A DNA stretch of 64,000 bases. Origin: CALFUK01 sp964450495 (GTDB taxonomy: Bacteria > Bacteroidota > Bacteroidia > Chitinophagales > Saprospiraceae). Within the stretch, counting starts at the first letter, position 1, and each line of letters opens with the position of its first letter. Positions 25,572 through 35,205 of the stretch are shown in pieces. The notes beneath the pieces were generated by a model. That model ran no database searches. It was not told where the DNA came from and saw only the letters and a list, made by a program, of their open reading frames with translations. The position numbers and the translations under genes were made by a program. The stretch is taken from contig CAYVFU010000013.1 in NCBI GenBank assembly GCA_964450495.1, positions 1-64,000 of the forward strand. Direction: 5' to 3'.

Positions 25572-28500
25572 TTAATCTACAACAACTAATGGTTTGACTT
25601 CAACAGTATCATCAGTTTTTAATTGATAATAGTAAAGACCGCTTTCTGGGAATAGTTGTTTATCAACAGGAATGTTATTTAACCCTTTATCAAAATGATA
25701 TGTCTTAGAAATTAGTTCATTACCCGCAGCATCATATAACGTAAATTGAAAGTTAGCAGAATCTGTAGCAACAACTTCAATCATTGAATTGTCTATGATA
25801 GGATTTGCCAAGACTTGACTGGTAAACCCTTTATGCACAAGAGTATTGTCAAGAACCAATTCTCTTGTTTCTAGATTATCACCTAGATATACCTCATTAG
25901 ACATTAGATCATCTGATAAATGAATTGCTTCCGACACATCAACATCCTCAACTGCGACAAAACTCATTGTATAGCTGACATTTCCTTTTGCTGGTATTCC
26001 ATCATACCAATTCAGCTTTGTTTGATTTGATTCTGAGACATAGCTTTCTTCATCGAATTTAATGACATTAGAACGCAACCCTGTCAACTCCAAACCTTTG
26101 TGCGTAAGTCCCATTTGAAAACCATACACATCAGAAGCATCATTAATTTGAACACTAACATCTACAAATTCTCCTTTTTCGATTAAGTCTTTATCAACAC
26201 TAATTGTAACGTCTTCTTCAGCAACGATATCAGATGAAGCTGATTGTACGTTTGCAATCACATCTCCACTGACATCACCGATTTTTATACCAATAAAATC
26301 TTCAGTCATAGCATCTTGATTGAGGTTATCCAATCTTAGCGTCGAAACATATGGCCATGGATTTAGATTGTCAGCAAAACTTTGATTTTCTATAACAAAC
26401 ACCCAACTATCATCAACCATGACATCATTAGGTATCAAACCTAAAATCATTTTGCGCAACAGCACGAGATCACTACCAGTCAATGATTGGCTACCATTGG
26501 CATCAGAAGCAATAATATGATGTGGATTTATAAACTGATCGATACCCAAAATATGCTTCTGTATCAATACCAAATCAAGCGTACTCAAACCATTCTTGTA
26601 CGTGTCTTCTTTCTTCGCTACAACATTATAATCCAAACCAACGGGATTCGATATAAATGCATAGCTTCCATCAGTGTCGTTAATGATCGACTTTGGATAT
26701 TCTGGCAGATTAGCCTGTAATGACATTTCTGTAAAATCAACTAATTGTCCATCTGTTGTATGGACTTGACCTCCAATTTGAAGTCCAGATCCTCCTCCAC
26801 ATTCTCCATCTACAAATAGTACAATTCCACGTTTCATTGCTTCACAAGCATTGGAGTAAGTGACATTATCACAACCACATACTGGAGCATTATTCGTTGC
26901 ACAAGAAATATTGTCATTGATAATACTTTCATCAATACAAGATTCATATTCAGTTTCTGCACAATTATTACCGTTATCCGAAATAAATATGCCGACGTTA
27001 CAAAAATCTCTATTGCCCTGAGCATCCCACACATAAATATCTAAAGAGACAAAGTTTACCAAAGATCCACATTCAAATACGATTGAACTTTGATCTTCAA
27101 ACCCTTCGCTTCCGAATGCTAAAGGTTCACCACCTTCTGGCACCACAGTGAAAGACAATTCATCTGGTGACGAGCAATTATCAAAACTTCCCAAGTTAAA
27201 ATCTGAAGCCCAGACTGCTACATTACCATTATCAGCCGTAAATGCAGTAGTTAATCCTGCCAGGCATAAAGGAGTTGGTGCTTTAAGGTCATCATAACTT
27301 ATGTTTGTTTCTTTTGAGCTAGAATTGCCACAACCATCATCTACTGTCCATACTAATCGATCACTATCCGCAGGAGTACCACTAATGACAACTTCCGCCT
27401 CAGCACCCGTTCTAGTAAAGACTTCAATTAACTGGCCGTTTTTATACCAGGTGATTCTCCAATCCAACATGTCACCATTTAATTCTTGAGCACCACAAAA
27501 ATCAGATGCTACTGCAACAACTGCTGTTTCGCCAAAACATGGTGTATCATCATCTTTAGATTGCGCACCTCCTGTGGTATTGACCAATAGTTCTTCTTCT
27601 ACAACAATACTTGGAGCAGTGTTGTCTTGTACTTTTACAATTTGATTGTAAGAATAATACCCATCAATGAATACTTGCAGATAACTAAAGTAGACTGGGT
27701 CTTGATATAGCGCAGATTCTGGACAATCGGTACATACCCCTTGCGCCCAATCTTCAACAGCTATAAATAAATCAGTATCGTTCGTTTCGCTAGCTTCATT
27801 ATTTGGATCATAAACACACCAATCAACTACTGACCATCTATTAACAATAGTCAAACAAGCATCAGAAGTTGTGATGGTATCTTGCTCTAAACTATAACCG
27901 ACTAGCCCACAACTTGATTCACACCAAACAGGCTTTATGTCTTCAATTGTAAATTCCGGAATACACTCTACAGGTTCACCCATAGCAACAGGATGATCAA
28001 GAAAAATCTGTGCTTCATTGTCATTGTTACATTCGATATTCAATCCTTCTTCAATTTGACCATTTAAATGTTTCGGCCATTTTATCGTATAAGGATCAAA
28101 TCCACCTTCCGTTGAAATAGTTATTTCTTGTTGACAGAAAGCATCGCCTGGGGAAAGATCTCCAGAATTGTCAGAATCGATATACCATTCTTTGATGACT
28201 GTTTCATTGCCACAAGAACCTGATACATCCTCTACAGATGCAATCTCTAAAACATACTCTCCAGTACAGGCTTGACCAGCTATTGTAGGTGGAGCAGCCG
28301 TATTGGGATCTGCATCACAATCAATGGTAACATCTTCACAAATTAATGTTGGTGTTGAATTGTTAGAAACAAAAACATCTACCATACATTGATTCTGATT
28401 GCCGCTTTGATCAGTAGCCACTAAAATAACTTGAACTATTTGACCTGCATCTTGGCAGCAGAATTTCACAAAATCACCATAGGCATCTGACTCTGGCACA

Positions 28501-30533
28501 ACTCCTTCCTCAATGCAATCACCAAATTTATCTCTTGTCAAACAGATGGTTTCACCACCACTACATTCCTCACCACAACATCCTTCCATACGAGCGACTT
28601 TAAAGCTCACGTCTCCACAACCTGAGTCATGGCTACCTACATTAAGTGTTTCTGCATAAATTTTAGCTACCCCTGATTCTGGAGAAGATTGGGAAAATGT
28701 CAGTGATACTGATAATGAGCTTTGGCAAACCATTACAGGTGGAACATTATCCACTACAGCTAAGCCAAAAGACATTTCACTTGTATTTCCACATTCGTCA
28801 GTGACTAATGCTATAACATCTATAGGACCATGATTCTCAGACAATCCGAGCAAATAACCATCAGCGACATATCCTTCGCTTGATCGCCACTCTACATCTA
28901 CTGAAGAAGAACAATTATCTTCATATTCAACATCTGGTAAAGGGTAAGTTGCCGTACACTGCCAAGGATCTATTGACACAATAACATCATCTAAGGACTC
29001 TACAACAGGTGCCGTTTGATCACTGATTTCAATTTGTTGGACACCACTTAATTGCACCTCAGAATCACACCAATCTAACATTGTCCATGACCTAATTATT
29101 TTTTTACCACCGGCACAAGCTGTAAACTCTATATCAGAAAATGTAGTCAACACATTACAGAAAAATTCTCCTGGAATCACCGGAACTCTAGGATTTGTAA
29201 ATCCAGGTCCGACCACTGTATCTAAAACAATAGAATCTCTCAATATTTTATCAACCACAGTGACAATCACCCATACACTTTCTAAAGTCCCATCACCATC
29301 TAAGTCTATAGCTTGCTGAATCATCGTATCTCTAGTACCAGCGACTTCTTCTATGTGAATAATGCTTTCAATTATATTGGTATCTGGCACCAATGTATGC
29401 GCATCGACATACGAAGGGTATGCTAGTGTAGCATCTCCTGTCGCTTCAGCAATATACTCAGGACTACCAATCTCGTAGGAATCATCTAATTCTAATTCAC
29501 AGTCAAGTAGTAGTGGTTCTGGAAATTCAATTTGCGTTATGCTATTTGGACCTAAGTCTATTTTTTCTTCTCTGTAAGCTTGTGTCAGTAGAACAGCTTT
29601 TTGAGTAACGCCATGCATGGTAATATTAGCTGTGTAACTCACCACATGTAAAACACCATCTTCATCACACATATCACCAGTAGATTGACTTATGACAGTG
29701 ACATCACTAACGAGTGAAGCTCCACAGCTTTCGTCTATCACTGTTTTTGCTTGCTCTGGAGTTAGGAATATTTCAGGAAAACTTCCACCACACCAGCTTA
29801 CACAACCAACGTTACAATTAGGGACAGCTGCTTCGATGTAAAAACTCCCAGTAGCTTGACTGACAAGTGCGCTATACTCTATAGTGTAACTGCCGACATT
29901 GGGCAATGCGACAACATCACTAAACGCACCCGGCAAATACACTGTCGAATAAATAGCAGCGCCTGACGCATCACGTATAATCACCTGAATGTCAGATGAT
30001 GACCAAATAGGATTGGAAGAACTTCCAGAATTGTAATTAACACTAGAGTTTCCCATCAAATTAATTACTTTCTGACATTCATCAGTTGCGGTCAATTCTA
30101 ATATTCCTGATGAATTTGACGAAGACAATAAACCATCAAAGGAGTCAGAATCACCAGCAATAAATTGACATGGTGATTCTAAAACTGGCAACACATTGGC
30201 TTCTAAAGCAATTGTTCCCCAGCACGTATTGCCATCACAAGAACTTGTGACTTGATATTTGACTGTGGTATTTACTTGCTCTGCAGAAACTGCATTTCCA
30301 ATAAAGACATCATTTTCATCAAAGAGGGAAATCTCATAATCATAATCAATGTTAGGAGCTTCAAGAACCATATCTGGATCTATCATCAAATCACAATTGA
30401 CTCCCAAGCTTATTTGTACGGAATTGTTGCACACAAGTGCACCGCAATTTTGGGCTGACAAGGTCTTAAATGACGTGAATGAAATAAAAAATAATAAAAT
30501 GAGACACTTAGTAAAAGACGTAATCTTATACAT
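25572..30533 (-). CDS. Giant type IX-secreted surface protein with HYR-like, Kazal, dockerin-like and cohesin-like parts
   Basis: 1653-residue exported protein. A signal peptide (about residues 1-28, ending KTLSAQ) is followed by many Cys-rich Ig/HYR-like modules (about 100-1180) typical of Saprospiria surface proteins. A Kazal-type segment (about 1196-1240, CATNNAPVCGCDNVTYSNAC) follows, then a dockerin-like region (about 1311-1375) with DxNxSxxLTGSDLVLLRKM, a cohesin-like beta-domain (about 1434-1545), and a C-terminal type IX sorting tail (about 1575-1653, starting VLANPIIDNS and ending KPLVVVD). It is probably displayed on or released from the outer membrane as adhesin or matrix protein. 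It follows the TolC-HlyD-DUF4956 operon by 200 bp and ends at a clear terminator. Function of individual modules is inferred from folds. Confidence 0.85.
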   Translation of the reverse strand: MYKITSFTKCLILLFFISFTSFKTLSAQNCGALVCNNSVQISLGVNCDLMIDPDMVLEAPNIDYDYEISLFDENDVFIGNAVSAEQVNTTVKYQVTSSCDGNTCWGTIALEANVLPVLESPCQFIAGDSDSFDGLLSSSNSSGILELTATDECQKVINLMGNSSVNYNSGSSSNPIWSSSDIQVIIRDASGAAIYSTVYLPGAFSDVVALPNVGSYTIEYSALVSQATGSFYIEAAVPNCNVGCVSWCGGSFPEIFLTPEQAKTVIDESCGASLVSDVTVISQSTGDMCDEDGVLHVVSYTANITMHGVTQKAVLLTQAYREEKIDLGPNSITQIEFPEPLLLDCELELDDSYEIGSPEYIAEATGDATLAYPSYVDAHTLVPDTNIIESIIHIEEVAGTRDTMIQQAIDLDGDGTLESVWVIVTVVDKILRDSIVLDTVVGPGFTNPRVPVIPGEFFCNVLTTFSDIEFTACAGGKKIIRSWTMLDWCDSEVQLSGVQQIEISDQTAPVVESLDDVIVSIDPWQCTATYPLPDVEYEDNCSSSVDVEWRSSEGYVADGYLLGLSENHGPIDVIALVTDECGNTSEMSFGLAVVDNVPPVMVCQSSLSVSLTFSQSSPESGVAKIYAETLNVGSHDSGCGDVSFKVARMEGCCGEECSGGETICLTRDKFGDCIEEGVVPESDAYGDFVKFCCQDAGQIVQVILVATDQSGNQNQCMVDVFVSNNSTPTLICEDVTIDCDADPNTAAPPTIAGQACTGEYVLEIASVEDVSGSCGNETVIKEWYIDSDNSGDLSPGDAFCQQEITISTEGGFDPYTIKWPKHLNGQIEEGLNIECNNDNEAQIFLDHPVAMGEPVECIPEFTIEDIKPVWCESSCGLVGYSLEQDTITTSDACLTIVNRWSVVDWCVYDPNNEASETNDTDLFIAVEDWAQGVCTDCPESALYQDPVYFSYLQVFIDGYYSYNQIVKVQDNTAPSIVVEEELLVNTTGGAQSKDDDTPCFGETAVVAVASDFCGAQELNGDMLDWRITWYKNGQLIEVFTRTGAEAEVVISGTPADSDRLVWTVDDGCGNSSSKETNISYDDLKAPTPLCLAGLTTAFTADNGNVAVWASDFNLGSFDNCSSPDELSFTVVPEGGEPLAFGSEGFEDQSSIVFECGSLVNFVSLDIYVWDAQGNRDFCNVGIFISDNGNNCAETEYESCIDESIINDNISCATNNAPVCGCDNVTYSNACEAMKRGIVLFVDGECGGGSGLQIGGQVHTTDGQLVDFTEMSLQANLPEYPKSIINDTDGSYAFISNPVGLDYNVVAKKEDTYKNGLSTLDLVLIQKHILGIDQFINPHHIIASDANGSQSLTGSDLVLLRKMILGLIPNDVMVDDSWVFVIENQSFADNLNPWPYVSTLRLDNLNQDAMTEDFIGIKIGDVSGDVIANVQSASSDIVAEEDVTISVDKDLIEKGEFVDVSVQINDASDVYGFQMGLTHKGLELTGLRSNVIKFDEESYVSESNQTKLNWYDGIPAKGNVSYTMSFVAVEDVDVSEAIHLSDDLMSNEVYLGDNLETRELVLDNTLVHKGFTSQVLANPIIDNSMIEVVATDSANFQFTLYDAAGNELISKTYHFDKGLNNIPVDKQLFPESGLYYYQLKTDDTVEVKPLVVVD

Positions 30534-30566
30534 ACTGTTTTGGTTATTTTGTAAAATTCGGTTATC

Positions 30567-30596
30567 AAAACTTACGCTTCGAACTGTAAGTTTTTT
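30567..30596. promoter_or_regulatory. 9-bp hairpin in the leader between the TolC-like and giant-protein genes
   Basis: AAAACTTAC and GTAAGTTTT form a perfect 9-bp stem around a 10-nt loop, followed on the plus strand by TT and preceded by A-rich sequence on the minus strand. It lies 34 bp before the giant gene's start. On the minus strand four T follow the stem, so it may terminate most read-through from the exporter operon or sit in the 5' leader. A second inverted repeat (AAGACAGT, 30686-30693; ACTGTCTT, 30709-30716) lies nearer the TolC-like stop. Confidence 0.45.
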
Positions 30597-30734
30597 GAAA
30601 TGACGATACGAGAAAAGGCATTCCCCTAAAGTGAGTGTGCTGAAATGTTAAAAATAGATCCGAATGTCGTTCTTATATGTATTTCAAGACAGTTTATATA
30701 TGTAAAACACTGTCTTCTAACTAATTATAAGGAG

Positions 30735-31982
30735 TTAGTTTGAGGCCAACAGGTAGTTTTTCAATGGCATTTGAGTCATTAAAAGGCTGTCCTCCAGAAA
30801 ATCTAGGTACTCTTCATAGACATCTTTCTGGGAATTGATCTTATCTATTTGCAATTTGACGCTCTGCTGATTGAGTTCTAAAATGAAGGTAGGGTTTGAG
30901 TTATTTGTTTCATTTAATATTTGTTTGAGTTCCATATTGTACTCATTCATAGACTCCCTTAATGCCAATTGTTCTTCATAAAGTCTAATGCTTTCCAACA
31001 CTTCGAAACGTGATCTACTTACTTCTAAAAACAATTTATCTTGCTCAAATTGTGCCTCATTCTCTATGTTATCCATTTCTATTTTGATTTCTTCCATGTC
31101 CAAACGATTGCCTCCATCCCATGGAAATCTCAAGCCAACACCAACGGACACTTTCTCTCTGAATGGATCGCTGTGTGGTCCTCCGTAGGATATTTCAGCA
31201 AATCTGAGTATTTGTTTTGCCTCTGCTTCTTCAAGGTCAAGTTCATTTTGTAGTTCCGTTCTTTTTAAATTATCCCTTACTAGTCTATCTGGATCTTCTA
31301 CCGTAGAAGGATCGAATGATGTCACAAATGACTTTATTTCCTCAATAGAGATTAAATCCTCAAATGTGTATTCTGCACTATTTAAGCTGATAGGAAAAGC
31401 ATACATTTTGTTCTCTTGCAAATTTTGCAATTGATTTAAATTCAATTCCTTGAGATCATTTTGAGCTTTTACAAAATCAGAGAAGTCCGCCTCTTGTATA
31501 ATAAGTTGTTTTTTAATGACTGTCATCTTATCCTCTAAAATCAATTTTTGCTGTTCTAGCAAATCATGAAGTTCAGCAGAAAAATATTCATCTATCCAAT
31601 AATTATATGCATCTTCTATAAAATCAAGTTCTAAAGAATATGGGTTGTCTTTGGGCTGTGCTAGATACCCTTCAAAGATTCGCTCTTGTGCTTCTCTAAT
31701 AGCTTTTGTAGTCGGGCTGACACGTATTAGATAGTCTTGATTATCCAGATCAAAATCATTGGTTTCTGTTCTGAATTCATATTCCTCAATAATAGGCGCT
31801 TTAAAGGTGTATTCCCCAGATTGATTTGTAGTAGAAGGAAGTCGTTCAGCTATATCTTCAAAAACAATCTGCATAAACTCACCAGTATTTACTGTATTTG
31901 ATTGTCCATTTAAGGAAAAAGACAACACGGTAAATACTAGAAAATGAATACTATTTATCAAGTTTCGAGGCTTGCTCGACAT
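30735..31982 (-). CDS. TolC-like outer membrane efflux protein
   Basis: Outer-membrane channel subunit, mostly long amphipathic helices with coiled-coil character typical of the TolC superfamily; the segments LDLEEAEAKQILRFAEISYGG and VGVGLRFPWDGGNRLDMEEI resemble the second-half barrel strand of outer-membrane factors. I start at 31982 (MSSKPRNL) because it gives a signal peptide (LVFTVLSFSLNGQ); the upstream frame to 32051 has no signal and overlaps the HlyD-like gene by 101 bp. With this start the overlap is 32 bp. The protein is about 415 residues, at the short end. It ends the operon with HlyD-like and DUF4956 genes. The similarity is structural, so confidence in the family is moderate. 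Confidence 0.7.
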   Translation of the reverse strand: MSSKPRNLINSIHFLVFTVLSFSLNGQSNTVNTGEFMQIVFEDIAERLPSTTNQSGEYTFKAPIIEEYEFRTETNDFDLDNQDYLIRVSPTTKAIREAQERIFEGYLAQPKDNPYSLELDFIEDAYNYWIDEYFSAELHDLLEQQKLILEDKMTVIKKQLIIQEADFSDFVKAQNDLKELNLNQLQNLQENKMYAFPISLNSAEYTFEDLISIEEIKSFVTSFDPSTVEDPDRLVRDNLKRTELQNELDLEEAEAKQILRFAEISYGGPHSDPFREKVSVGVGLRFPWDGGNRLDMEEIKIEMDNIENEAQFEQDKLFLEVSRSRFEVLESIRLYEEQLALRESMNEYNMELKQILNETNNSNPTFILELNQQSVKLQIDKINSQKDVYEEYLDFLEDSLLMTQMPLKNYLLASN

Positions 31983-33006
31983 CTGAAGATACATTAAAAA
32001 TGCTTTTAGGTATGTGTTCCAAAATGACTCTTTCATTCTGTAAGAATCCATTGTCTTCTGGTATTTGTATGTTTATTTCCTGCCCCCAAGTCGTGACAGA
32101 TGGATCTCGACTGAATCTGGAATCTATAGGTGTAAATCGAGATTCTTGACCTGTTAATTTCCCTTTATAACTAAGAATTCTATTCTTATTTGCTGATTTG
32201 ATGATAAATTCATCATCCACCGACATTTGAGTAACAAGATCTTCTTGAACGTAACCGAGAACATAGGTTGGATTCAAATCATAGATGCTCATCAGAGAAT
32301 TGAATGCTTGAATGTGTTCTCCTAATTTGCAGTGAATACTCCCTACTCTTCCATCTTGGGGAGCAAGAATTGATTCTTTTACAATTTTAGTGTCATCGTA
32401 ATATTTCTTTTCAGCATTTAATTTAGCTATTTGTTTGCTGTATGGGTTTTTACCTGTTGCTATGCCATCATTGGCATCTTTTAATCGTTGATCAAATGAT
32501 TGGCTCAATAAAACCTTTTCTTTTGCAATAGCTTCTATCCTATCTTCTATGTGTTTAAAATCTGCTTCACCCACCCCTACAGAACTCAACCCATCGAACA
32601 ATGATTTACGCTGCTCAAGCTCAGTATTCAACTCTGCTATTTTTGCATCTAATTGTCCAAGCTCTATCCGTTTTTGATTCTCTAAATCTCTTATTCTTGA
32701 ATTCTGAGATTGAGTCCAAGCACGTTCTTCAGCTCTCAACCGGTCAATTTCAAAATCTTGATCCATGAGCTTCTCCTCCTCTCTGATTCTTGAAATGTCA
32801 AGTAACTTTTGTCCTTTAGTCACTAACTCTCCTGGTAAAACATAAATGTGATTGACATATAAATCAAAGTTTTTATTTACTTCTGTTTCCTTATTTTGAG
32901 CAACACCATAGAAAGAATTGACTTGTTGATCAAACACAGTTGTCATAAAGTATAGGGCCAACCCTACAGCAAAAACAATGAAATAAAATGTGTTAAACTT
33001 TGTCAT
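31951..33006 (-). CDS. HlyD-like membrane fusion protein
   Basis: Periplasmic adaptor with one N-terminal membrane helix (FYFIVFAVGLALYFMTTVF) and no lipobox. The lipoyl half-motifs VLPGELVTKGQKLLDI and ILAPQDGRVGSIHCKLGEHI flank a long coiled-coil hairpin (about 80-195), then a beta-barrel part. I start at 33006 (MTKFNTF), 4 nt after the DUF4956 stop; the first Met of the frame (33036) would overlap DUF4956 by 26 bp. In known systems such adaptors join an inner-membrane pump to a TolC channel. Here the only inner-membrane partner encoded alongside is the DUF4956 protein. Confidence 0.8.
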   Translation of the reverse strand: MTKFNTFYFIVFAVGLALYFMTTVFDQQVNSFYGVAQNKETEVNKNFDLYVNHIYVLPGELVTKGQKLLDISRIREEEKLMDQDFEIDRLRAEERAWTQSQNSRIRDLENQKRIELGQLDAKIAELNTELEQRKSLFDGLSSVGVGEADFKHIEDRIEAIAKEKVLLSQSFDQRLKDANDGIATGKNPYSKQIAKLNAEKKYYDDTKIVKESILAPQDGRVGSIHCKLGEHIQAFNSLMSIYDLNPTYVLGYVQEDLVTQMSVDDEFIIKSANKNRILSYKGKLTGQESRFTPIDSRFSRDPSVTTWGQEINIQIPEDNGFLQNERVILEHIPKSIFNVSSDVEQASKLDK

Positions 33007-33010
33007 AACT

Positions 33011-33751
33011 TTATAAAGATCTTGGCGCTTTTTCAAATTTTAAACGCACATCGTGTATGCCAGTAATACCTCTTGTGGAAGACGTAAAATCAGCAATATT
33101 CGTATCTTTTCTTAGTCTAATAAGATAATTCAATTCTATCAATTCTTCTCGTTTAAGAGATGTTGAGATGATTTCTCCCGTTTCGTTTTTAATTTCGTTC
33201 ACTTTCATAGGCAAAAATCTCATTTCTTGTAGATCAAAATCTTTGCAATAACTTCTCAACGCTCCTTCAATTTCCGTTCTTAATTCATTTGCCATTGGAT
33301 ATTGAAGCCTTAACACACCAATTAATTCATTCGATCCACTTAAAGGAGACCAACGTAAAACAAACGCGGCCAAACAAAATATAAGTGTGCCAGTCAACGC
33401 AATTGAAAAACCAAAAACACCACAGGAAATACCGACTGCAAGGGAAGCAAACATGAATGTCATATTCCGAGGATCATTCAAATTTGTTCTAAATCGGATG
33501 ATCGCTAGCGCTCCTAACATTCCCATTCCACGTCCTATACTGTCTCCAATTGCTTGCATCACCATCGCTGCAACCATAGAAATTAAACACAATGCTTGGA
33601 GAAAATGCGCTCTTCGATAGGTAGTCCGTGTAGTTAAATCATAGGTTATGGCAAGAATACTCGACATAAAAAAGGCAAACAACACAGTAAACAATACCAT
33701 GTAAAATGCTGGATTATTCGGACTTTCTTGAAGTATATTAAGATCTATCAT
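33011..33751 (-). CDS. DUF4956 inner-membrane protein
   Basis: Integral membrane protein of DUF4956, 246 residues, with four or five hydrophobic helices in the first 130 residues (YMVLFTVLFAFFMSSILAIT, ALCLISMVAAMVMQAIG and others) and a soluble C-terminal domain of about 110 residues. The segment ALAIIRFRTNLNDPRNMTFMFASLAVG near residue 80 is the family core and resembles MgtC-like proteins. Elsewhere DUF4956 genes often sit beside VTC-type polyphosphate polymerase or CotH kinase genes, but here the partners are HlyD-like and TolC-like genes. A -7-like TATTTTTG lies about 107 bp upstream (33858-33865, minus). Function is unknown. Confidence 0.88.
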   Translation of the reverse strand: MIDLNILQESPNNPAFYMVLFTVLFAFFMSSILAITYDLTTRTTYRRAHFLQALCLISMVAAMVMQAIGDSIGRGMGMLGALAIIRFRTNLNDPRNMTFMFASLAVGISCGVFGFSIALTGTLIFCLAAFVLRWSPLSGSNELIGVLRLQYPMANELRTEIEGALRSYCKDFDLQEMRFLPMKVNEIKNETGEIISTSLKREELIELNYLIRLRKDTNIADFTSSTRGITGIHDVRLKFEKAPRSL

Positions 33752-33897
33752 AACTCACTACTCTGATCAAAGCAAATCTTCGACCAAAATTCAATTTTGT
33801 GTCCTAAATCTTATGATTCAGGTATGCATTTGTGTTAATTTACGATTCGGTAATGTACAAAAATACGACTAATTGATTGTAAATGAAACCACAACTG

Positions 33898-34257
33898 TTA
33901 ATTCCGTGCAGATGCTATTGCTTCAATTTCAATTTTGCAACCGTAATGGAGTTCTGAAACTGGTATGATTGACCTAGTTGGCTTATGATCGCCGAAGAAC
34001 TGATAGTAAACTTCATTAACAGTTGCCCAATCATCGCCATTAGATATAAATACAGTTGTCTTTACAATATCATTTCGAGTTAAATCGTATTTACCAATAA
34101 TTTCTTCTATTCTATTTAAAACTAACAAACATTGTTCTTCAATACTGCTTGGCGTTTCTTTTGTTTCTCTATTTAAAATTGGTAACACGCCGGATGTAAA
34201 TACTAAGGAACCCACTTTCATTGACGGAGAATAATGTCCTGCTCTTGTTTCGCTCAT
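33898..34257 (-). CDS. RidA/YjgF family imine deaminase
   Basis: Small trimeric enzyme family (YjgF/YER057c/UK114). RidA hydrolyses reactive enamine and imine intermediates such as 2-aminoacrylate that PLP-dependent dehydratases release. The conserved arginine is Arg95 in PTRSIIPVSEL and the Glu-containing EIEAIA segment is at 110-115. The length of 119 residues is normal. It follows the PLP dehydratase gene by 12 nt, so the enzyme that can make 2-aminoacrylate and the one that removes it share a transcript. Some subfamily members (Rid1-7) have other substrates. Confidence 0.9.
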   Translation of the reverse strand: MSETRAGHYSPSMKVGSLVFTSGVLPILNRETKETPSSIEEQCLLVLNRIEEIIGKYDLTRNDIVKTTVFISNGDDWATVNEVYYQFFGDHKPTRSIIPVSELHYGCKIEIEAIASARN

Positions 34258-34269
34258 ATTTATATTGCT

Positions 34270-35205
34270 TTAGAAAGGTAAATTACTTAAATCTACGTTG
34301 CCTCCCGTAATGACAAGGCCAACTTTCTTACCATTAAAGATTTTTGGATTTGCAATTACTGCAGCGAGCGATGTGGCACTTGATGGTTCAATGATTATCT
34401 TCATTCTATTCCAAACCATGGCCATTGCTTGAATAATAGCCTCCTCACTGACAAGTAAAATTTGATCAATCCCCTCCTTAATGATTGGAAAGTTATTGCT
34501 TCCAAGTTGAGTTCTCAATCCATCGGCAATTGTATTGGGATTAATCGAAGGGACAATTTTGCCTAGTTTTAAAGATTGATAAGCATCATCTGCTTGTGTT
34601 GGTTCGGCTCCAATCACTTTTGTCTGCGGCGAATGTTGTTGGCATGCTAGAATAGTACCAGCTACAACACCACCCCCGCCAACTGGTGTGACAATGTAAT
34701 CAAGATCGGAATGCTCACATATCATTTCGTAAGCGCATGTCCCTTGTCCTACAATCACATCGATATCGTTGGATGGGTGCAACTTTGACGCCCCTGTTTT
34801 TTGAATTATATCAGCTAAAGTAGCTTCTCTGGCTTCCAGTGTCGGTTTACATTCTTTTACAGTTGCTCCATAACCAATAGTAGCTTCACGTTTTACGGAT
34901 GGCGCATTCGAAGGCATAACAATGTAAGCCTTCACCTTTGTCAATTTTGCTGAAATGGCTACTGCTTGTGCAAAATTTCCAGATGAATGCGTACCTAAAC
35001 CTTTAGAACGCTGAGCTTCTGTAAGACAAAGACTTGCATTTAACGCGCCTCTTAATTTATACGAGCCACCTTTTTGAAAATTTTCACATTTAAAAAATAG
35101 GCTTGCACCGGTGTGTTCATTTATAAAACTTGACTGTAAGACTGGCGTATGATGGATGTGTTCTTGAATTCTTTCGGAAGCTATTTTGACACTAAGATTT
35201 TGCAT
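34270..35205 (-). CDS. Threonine/serine dehydratase-like PLP enzyme (fold type II)
   Basis: PLP-dependent enzyme of the serine/threonine dehydratase and serine racemase group. The cofactor lysine is Lys50 in KGGSYKLRGAL, the phosphate-binding loop is VGGGGVVAG near residue 175, and there is a C-terminal GGNVDLSNL segment. I start at 35205 (MQNLSVKIA) since the upstream extension to 35265 reads through the asparaginase gene without family similarity. The start overlaps that gene by 14 bp. The length of 311 residues lacks the regulatory ACT domain of biosynthetic IlvA, so a catabolic or racemase-type role is likely. With RidA downstream, release of 2-aminoacrylate from serine or threonine is the natural reading. 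The substrate may also be hydroxyaspartate. Confidence 0.88.
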   Translation of the reverse strand: MQNLSVKIASERIQEHIHHTPVLQSSFINEHTGASLFFKCENFQKGGSYKLRGALNASLCLTEAQRSKGLGTHSSGNFAQAVAISAKLTKVKAYIVMPSNAPSVKREATIGYGATVKECKPTLEAREATLADIIQKTGASKLHPSNDIDVIVGQGTCAYEMICEHSDLDYIVTPVGGGGVVAGTILACQQHSPQTKVIGAEPTQADDAYQSLKLGKIVPSINPNTIADGLRTQLGSNNFPIIKEGIDQILLVSEEAIIQAMAMVWNRMKIIIEPSSATSLAAVIANPKIFNGKKVGLVITGGNVDLSNLPF

